Assembly: GCF_003073045.1 (NCBI RefSeq)
Contig: NC_037593.1
Coordinates: 21,102,964-21,166,963, forward strand
Direction: 5' to 3'
DNA from: Pomacea canaliculata
Lineage: Eukaryota > Mollusca > Gastropoda > Architaenioglossa > Ampullariidae
DNA length: 64,000 nt
A program made the translations under genes and the position numbers. Under the pieces are notes generated by a model that searched no databases, was not told where the DNA came from, and saw only the letters and a program-made list of their open reading frames with translations. Of the stretch, positions 60,090 to 64,000 are shown piece after piece. Positions within the stretch are counted from its first letter, which is position 1, and each line of letters opens with the position of its first letter.

Positions 60090-61655
60090 GTCTAACTGTA
60101 ACTGTATCTTTCTTTGTCACCTCTAGAGACAAGTGAGGCAACAGACTGTGGCGAAGGACCTAGATAAAATTAGCGCAGCCTTGAGGTGACAGACCAGTTG
60201 AGCAAGTACCCGTGACAGTATTTTTCTGGCGCTGTTGTAGGGGAGAGCACACACAACTCGCATGTCCTTGGGTCCTGTAGGAGTAGCCTCCCTTTACATG
60301 GCCTCGCTTATTTCTTTGGACAATATTTGTTCATTAGATAGTGTAGTGCGACATGTTTTGATAGCGTTTATTCATTAGGTAATATAGTGCCACATATTTT
60401 GACACTGACATTGCTCATGCTACTGACAGAATTTAGTAAACTAAATAGTTAGTCTACAACGTGAATTCATTCTAAACTGACTTTGCTTTCGAATCCCTGG
60501 TATCAGATGATGATGATGATGATGATCATGATGTCTATTTGTAATGTGCAGGTATCCATTCAGAAGAAAACAATTATATGCACAATAGTCAGTTTTCAGT
60601 TTGATTTATATAAAAGTATGCAAGAAAGAAACTTCTTGTCAAATAGTGACGATGCTGACTTTTTCATTTCCTATTTTTTGACTACAAATGAAATAAATCT
60701 CTTTTAGTGTTCCGTATTGAAACTGAAAGAAAGAACTGTATTTTGTGTGTGACTTTTTGTTCGATATATCCCAAGGTCAGAACTAAGAAGAACTCGACCC
60801 TAGCGGCCATTTCTTGTGTGCTTTGCCATTTGACACTACTCTTAGATAACTGTAAGAGTTGGAAATACAAGTGAAAATAAAACAATAACACTTTCATTGT
60901 CAGAGGATGAAATTTCAGAAGTAGCTGTACTGTATCATGCGTACCTTGTTCTCGCGTAGCAATTTCCCTCGTAGTCCTCAAACTTGAATTTTGTGATCGA
61001 CCTGTCAACGTGTGCTTTCTAGGTTCTTCGCTCTCTCTCTCTCTTAGTGCGTGTGTGACAGAAAGATCGCGAAAGAGAAGGATTTATATATAAAGGTCAT
61101 AGGTCATTGCCGCAGTATAACTTGGTAGAAATTTTATTTCAGGTGTCAGTTAGGAGTGAAGAATAGATAGAAACATAGTACCGCTATTTGTGTCTGATTT
61201 TTCGTTAGTTTTTGCTTTCAGTCCAAAAAAAAAAACCCCCAAAAAAACTATGAAGGACGAATCGACTTGTCCACATGACTTTGATGTCACGGTGACATAT
61301 TACCCACAGCATAATGGATGCGCCTCGACAGAGGGTTTCAACTTACCGGTCTCAACACCAAAGGCTGATTAAACTCAGCAAAGAGAAATTTCGAAGTAAT
61401 ATATATTGAAGTTGGTTGAAATTAGCTTGAACAGTAAGGAGACATAAAGAGGACACACAAATCATATTCAACAGTTCTTCGTTCGTTACAATAACAATAT
61501 AAAGCCATCACGTATCTAAAGATTAATTTGAAAGAAAAAGAACACTGAATGCTAATCTGCACACTGCATTTTATTGCTTTCTTTTCGGCTTTGCATAGGG
61601 GCATAAATTTAGAAAGAAAATAGAAGTGAATAATTTACTGACTCGTATCTCACAC

Positions 61656-61765
61656 ATGTGTGTGTGAGTGCATGTGTGTGTGCATGTGTGTGTGAGTGCA
61701 TGTATGTGTGTGCATGCGTGTATGAGTGCATAGGTATGTGTGCATGTGTGTGTATGTGTGTGAGA
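61656..61765. repeat. GT-rich microsatellite with GTGAGTGCATGT higher-order unit
   Basis: Alternating GTGTGTGT and GAGTGCATGTGTGTGTGCAT blocks repeat about five times. Confidence 0.85.
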
Positions 61766-61883
61766 CAAAGAATGAGGAGGGGGTTACAGGGTCCTCTGCA
61801 GTGAGTGGTGCAGACGTCACTGGCGTCTGGCTAACCGCCGGTTAGCTTGTAGGGAAACGCTTGTCGCCACCCGGTGGGTAGAG

Positions 61884-62084
61884 TTAGTTCTCCACTTGCG
61901 GACAGTCGTCCTCGCGATCCGCCTGCACCCAGCGGAGGCCGGTGTAGCACTTGCTCTCGTCGATCTTCTCCTTCAGACCCGGGAACCGCCTGCAGTCGTC
62001 AATGGCTTCCGCCAGGGCGTTACAGTTCTTGTCCTTGTCAGCACCGGGCTTTGGAAAACCACTACACGCCCACTCCACACAGGC
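61884..62084 (-). CDS. Last exon of a small cysteine-rich, probably secreted protein
   Basis: An acceptor with a strong pyrimidine tract (CCCCCCCTCTCGTCAG) precedes an open frame of 66 codons plus stop, starting ACVEWACSGFPKPGAD and ending REDDCPQVEN. Six Cys residues in 66 positions (two, then NC, DC, KC, DC) suggest disulfides and secretion. There is no in-frame ATG, so the N-terminus lies in upstream exons at higher coordinates, not identified. I do not recognise the family. Confidence 0.5.
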   Translation of the reverse strand, partial: ACVEWACSGFPKPGADKDKNCNALAEAIDDCRRFPGLKEKIDESKCYTGLRWVQADREDDCPQVEN

Positions 62085-62385
62085 CTGACGAGAGGGGGGG
62101 ACAGGGGGTCTGGTGTACCCGGGCCCGCGGCTGTCAAGGGGGCCCGGCCTTGGTCAGTGGATTTTTTTTTTCTTCTTCTCCTTTTCTTTTTCTTTTAAAG
62201 AAAGGTCTAAGGACAGAACACCCAAGCATTACACATGCAGAAGTTGAGTTTGAGTGTAGATATTGAAGATTCGAATTGTAAACATACATTATATAACTGG
62301 GAAAATAATTTACGATTACAAGTAACAAGGGCCCGGAGAGGTTCTGTCCCGGGGCCCGGGTGGCTCTCGGACCTGCTTACAGTCT
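62080..62385. mobile_element. Possible hAT-like element with GC-rich inverted ends
   Basis: The left part CAGGCCTGACGAGAGGGGGG, ACCCGGGCCC and the inverted right part (inward CAGGTCCGAGAGCC, ACCCGGGCCC) resemble GC-rich termini of some animal hAT elements. No clear 8-bp duplication was found. It abuts the splice acceptor of the cysteine-rich exon. Confidence 0.4.
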
Positions 62386-64000
62386 AAAATAACAGGCTGA
62401 CAGTTGGCTCTCCATGGAATACTGTACTTCTTGGAAGTAAATCTAGTGTAACATCGTCTTCAGTGTCATTTACATGAGCAGTCTCTTTTCTTCCATGCAG
62501 CTACTGTTAGAATAGTGCACAAAGGAACTAACACCAAATCAAGGTAGATAATACAGGGATAATCTATCATCCAGGAATATTACTGTTTACAGGGAAGACG
62601 AAATAAAGTACAGTAAATTATTGCAGGGTCAGAAAATGAACACGAAGCTGAAGTGTCCTGCTCCATTGGGATTTCTGGTCTGTTTTCTTATTTTCCACGT
62701 GGTGCAAGGTGTGACCTCAGGCAATGTGACTTGGTACTGAGTGCACTGTACAGGAGTCGTAAGTATCCAGATGTGTTTTATTGTCAGCAGTTCAAACGCA
62801 CGTGGCCTAATGAAAGCTCTTGTCAAATTTCGTGATAAATTTGATATTTAAAAAAAAAAAAAAATTCTTGCCTCCTTTCATTCTACTCGCTTCTGAAATA
62901 TTTTTCTTGATATTTTAATACACAGTTTATGTCAAGGTTTACACATACATATCTCACGGCCGTTGCCCTAGCCTAAAGGTTTAGTCGAGTGCATGATAGT
63001 CAAAACTGTAATATAATAAAGCAACTCGTATTTTTGTGAAATGTGCCTTCGTGGGAAATAACATTTTTTAGATTAGATGTCCAGTCTGTTGTTTCTGTGT
63101 AACGGCTTCTTTCAACTCCCACCGAATACCTTGGCGGCACACAGGCACGTGAGTTGTGTCTAAGTATTTCTGTGTAACTGTTTTTCTAAACTCTCACAGG
63201 TACCTGATGTACAAAACTGTTCTGACTCAGCACGCGCACGAAGTCTGCACTAACACGTGGTGTTGGCATTTTCCTCCAGCGATGTAGGAGATGCAGGTGA
63301 GCAAACAACAACACGTGTCAGTATGATGACGTGTGGCTGCGTGACGTGTGGGTCATGTAACATAACGCATATGACATGTGACGCTGTGGGGACCTGTACA
63401 TAACGCGTGCGACTTGTGACGGTGGGTCCTGTACCATAACGCATGTGACATGTGACGTGTGGGTCTGTAACATAACGCGTTCCTGTGTAAGAATTATGGT
63501 GTGTGGCATGTAACAGACCTTGCGATGTATGAAATGTATGAGACAAGTACTGTGTAAGGTTCAGCCTCATCTTCATTAAACACATCATCTTCAACAAACA
63601 CCTGTCTGTCATCAATAGAGCAATTGGTGTCAGTTTTGAAATGAATCGAGAAGTCTGCTATCCAGTCTTGCATTTTTCCATCTCTGTTTAGTCCAGTCAA
63701 TGGGTTTGGTTTCGCTGATCATTGGAAAATAAATCTTCTAAGCCACCATGTTCACTATCTTGATGTGCACTTTCAGCACTGAAGCAAAATAACAGCAATA
63801 CAAGTGTAGAAAAAAAAAAATTGAAACAAAAGTAACATATTTTATGATCCTCTCTCTAATTTCTCATGGTCATGCAAGTCTTGTTTTGACCAAAAATCAA
63901 TAGAAATAAAATGGATAATAATTTCCCCAGGGAATTCAAATGGAATCGTTGTTAACGAGCATCGCTTGCTGTAGGCCTAGTGTCTTTTCTCAAACGATGG
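62386..64000. other. Right end of window, no firm gene
   Basis: A 38-bp minisatellite lies at 63341-63480. On the minus strand 63494-63785 two short frames (HQDSEHGGLEDLFSNDQ and GKMQDWIADFSIHF) have protein-like composition and a TTTTGCTTCAG acceptor-like upstream, but they are in different frames and I cannot name them; they could be a transposon fragment or an exon. Confidence 0.35.
63341..63480. repeat. Minisatellite, about 38-bp unit, four copies
   Basis: Four diverged units of GACGTGTGGGTC, then TGTAACATAACGCATATGAC and ATGT occur in series, with lengths about 39, 38, 36 and 33 bp. Confidence 0.8.

Larger units (their letters stand above)
59521..61883. other. Intergenic, UGT upstream region
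   Basis: Holds a small hAT MITE (59941-60089), a GATGATGATGATGATGAT tract (60506-60525), a CT tract near 61030 and a GT-rich microsatellite (61656-61765). No gene recognised. Confidence 0.55.

Noticed and set aside
63341-63480. A CRISPR-like array, because of regularly spaced repeats.
   Set aside because: The units are contiguous and diverged with no unique spacers, and the genome is animal; this is a minisatellite.
1-64000. tRNA or rRNA genes.
   Set aside because: Box-B-like words occur only inside SINE-like repeats; no cloverleaf with matching arms was found by eye. A covariance-model scan was not possible here.

Overview
The window is animal nuclear DNA: AT-rich, intron-bearing genes with GT/AG splice sites, long intergenic stretches, and many transposon relics. 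The gene set (a Slo2-type potassium channel, an organic-anion transporter, expanded rhodopsin-like GPCRs, a RING/B-box protein, a UDP-glycosyltransferase) together with RTE- and CR1-type LINEs and tRNA-derived SINEs fits a lophotrochozoan, most likely a gastropod mollusc. The taxonomic call is inference; no species marker is present.

Layout. 1-4627 (+): last eight exons of a Slo2/KCNT sodium-activated K+ channel. 4628-12202: intergenic, with a Tigger-like element in the preceding Slo2 intron, a clear hAT MITE and other debris. 12203-13302 (-): an orphan class A GPCR exon. 13303-19501: intergenic. 19502-26572 (+): an 11-coding-exon OATP/SLCO transporter whose reconstructed exons total 700 codons if one missing T in exon 3 is allowed for. 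28398-45499: a tandem segmental duplication of a two-GPCR module (types 1 and 2), giving four receptor copies on the minus strand; only one (40459-41808) has an intact frame. Copy A is split from copy B by a solo LTR into whose flank an RTE LINE has inserted, with a 530-bp direct duplication around it. The matching place in copy B is still empty. Copy B in turn carries a 240-bp solo LTR whose site in copy A is empty. 46164-46487: a third copy of only the type-2 receptor upstream region. 47671-50533: an inverted-repeat element enclosing a 5'-truncated CR1-group LINE. 53304-55551 (+): a RING/B-box (TRIM-like) protein gene with clustered frameshifts. 56626-57128: a Tigger-family element with a decayed helix-turn-helix domain. 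58034-59520 (-): a UDP-glycosyltransferase with an intact N-terminal half and a heavily frameshifted C-terminal half. 61884-62084 (-): last exon of a small cysteine-rich protein.

Nothing here works as an operon. The most informative structure is the GPCR duplication: because the two blocks are close copies, each serves as the other's pre-insertion reference, so target-site duplications, empty sites and gene lesions can be read directly. A second theme is that conserved genes (SLCO, TRIM, UGT, type-2 GPCRs) are interrupted mostly by 1-2 nt indels, which may be residual assembly error, real pseudogenisation, or both. I did not find a convincing wholly new biological system. The best unusual signals are the nested insertion with the 530-bp duplication, the two SLCO splice donors that each sit at the head of a tandem repeat, and the orphan promoter copy.
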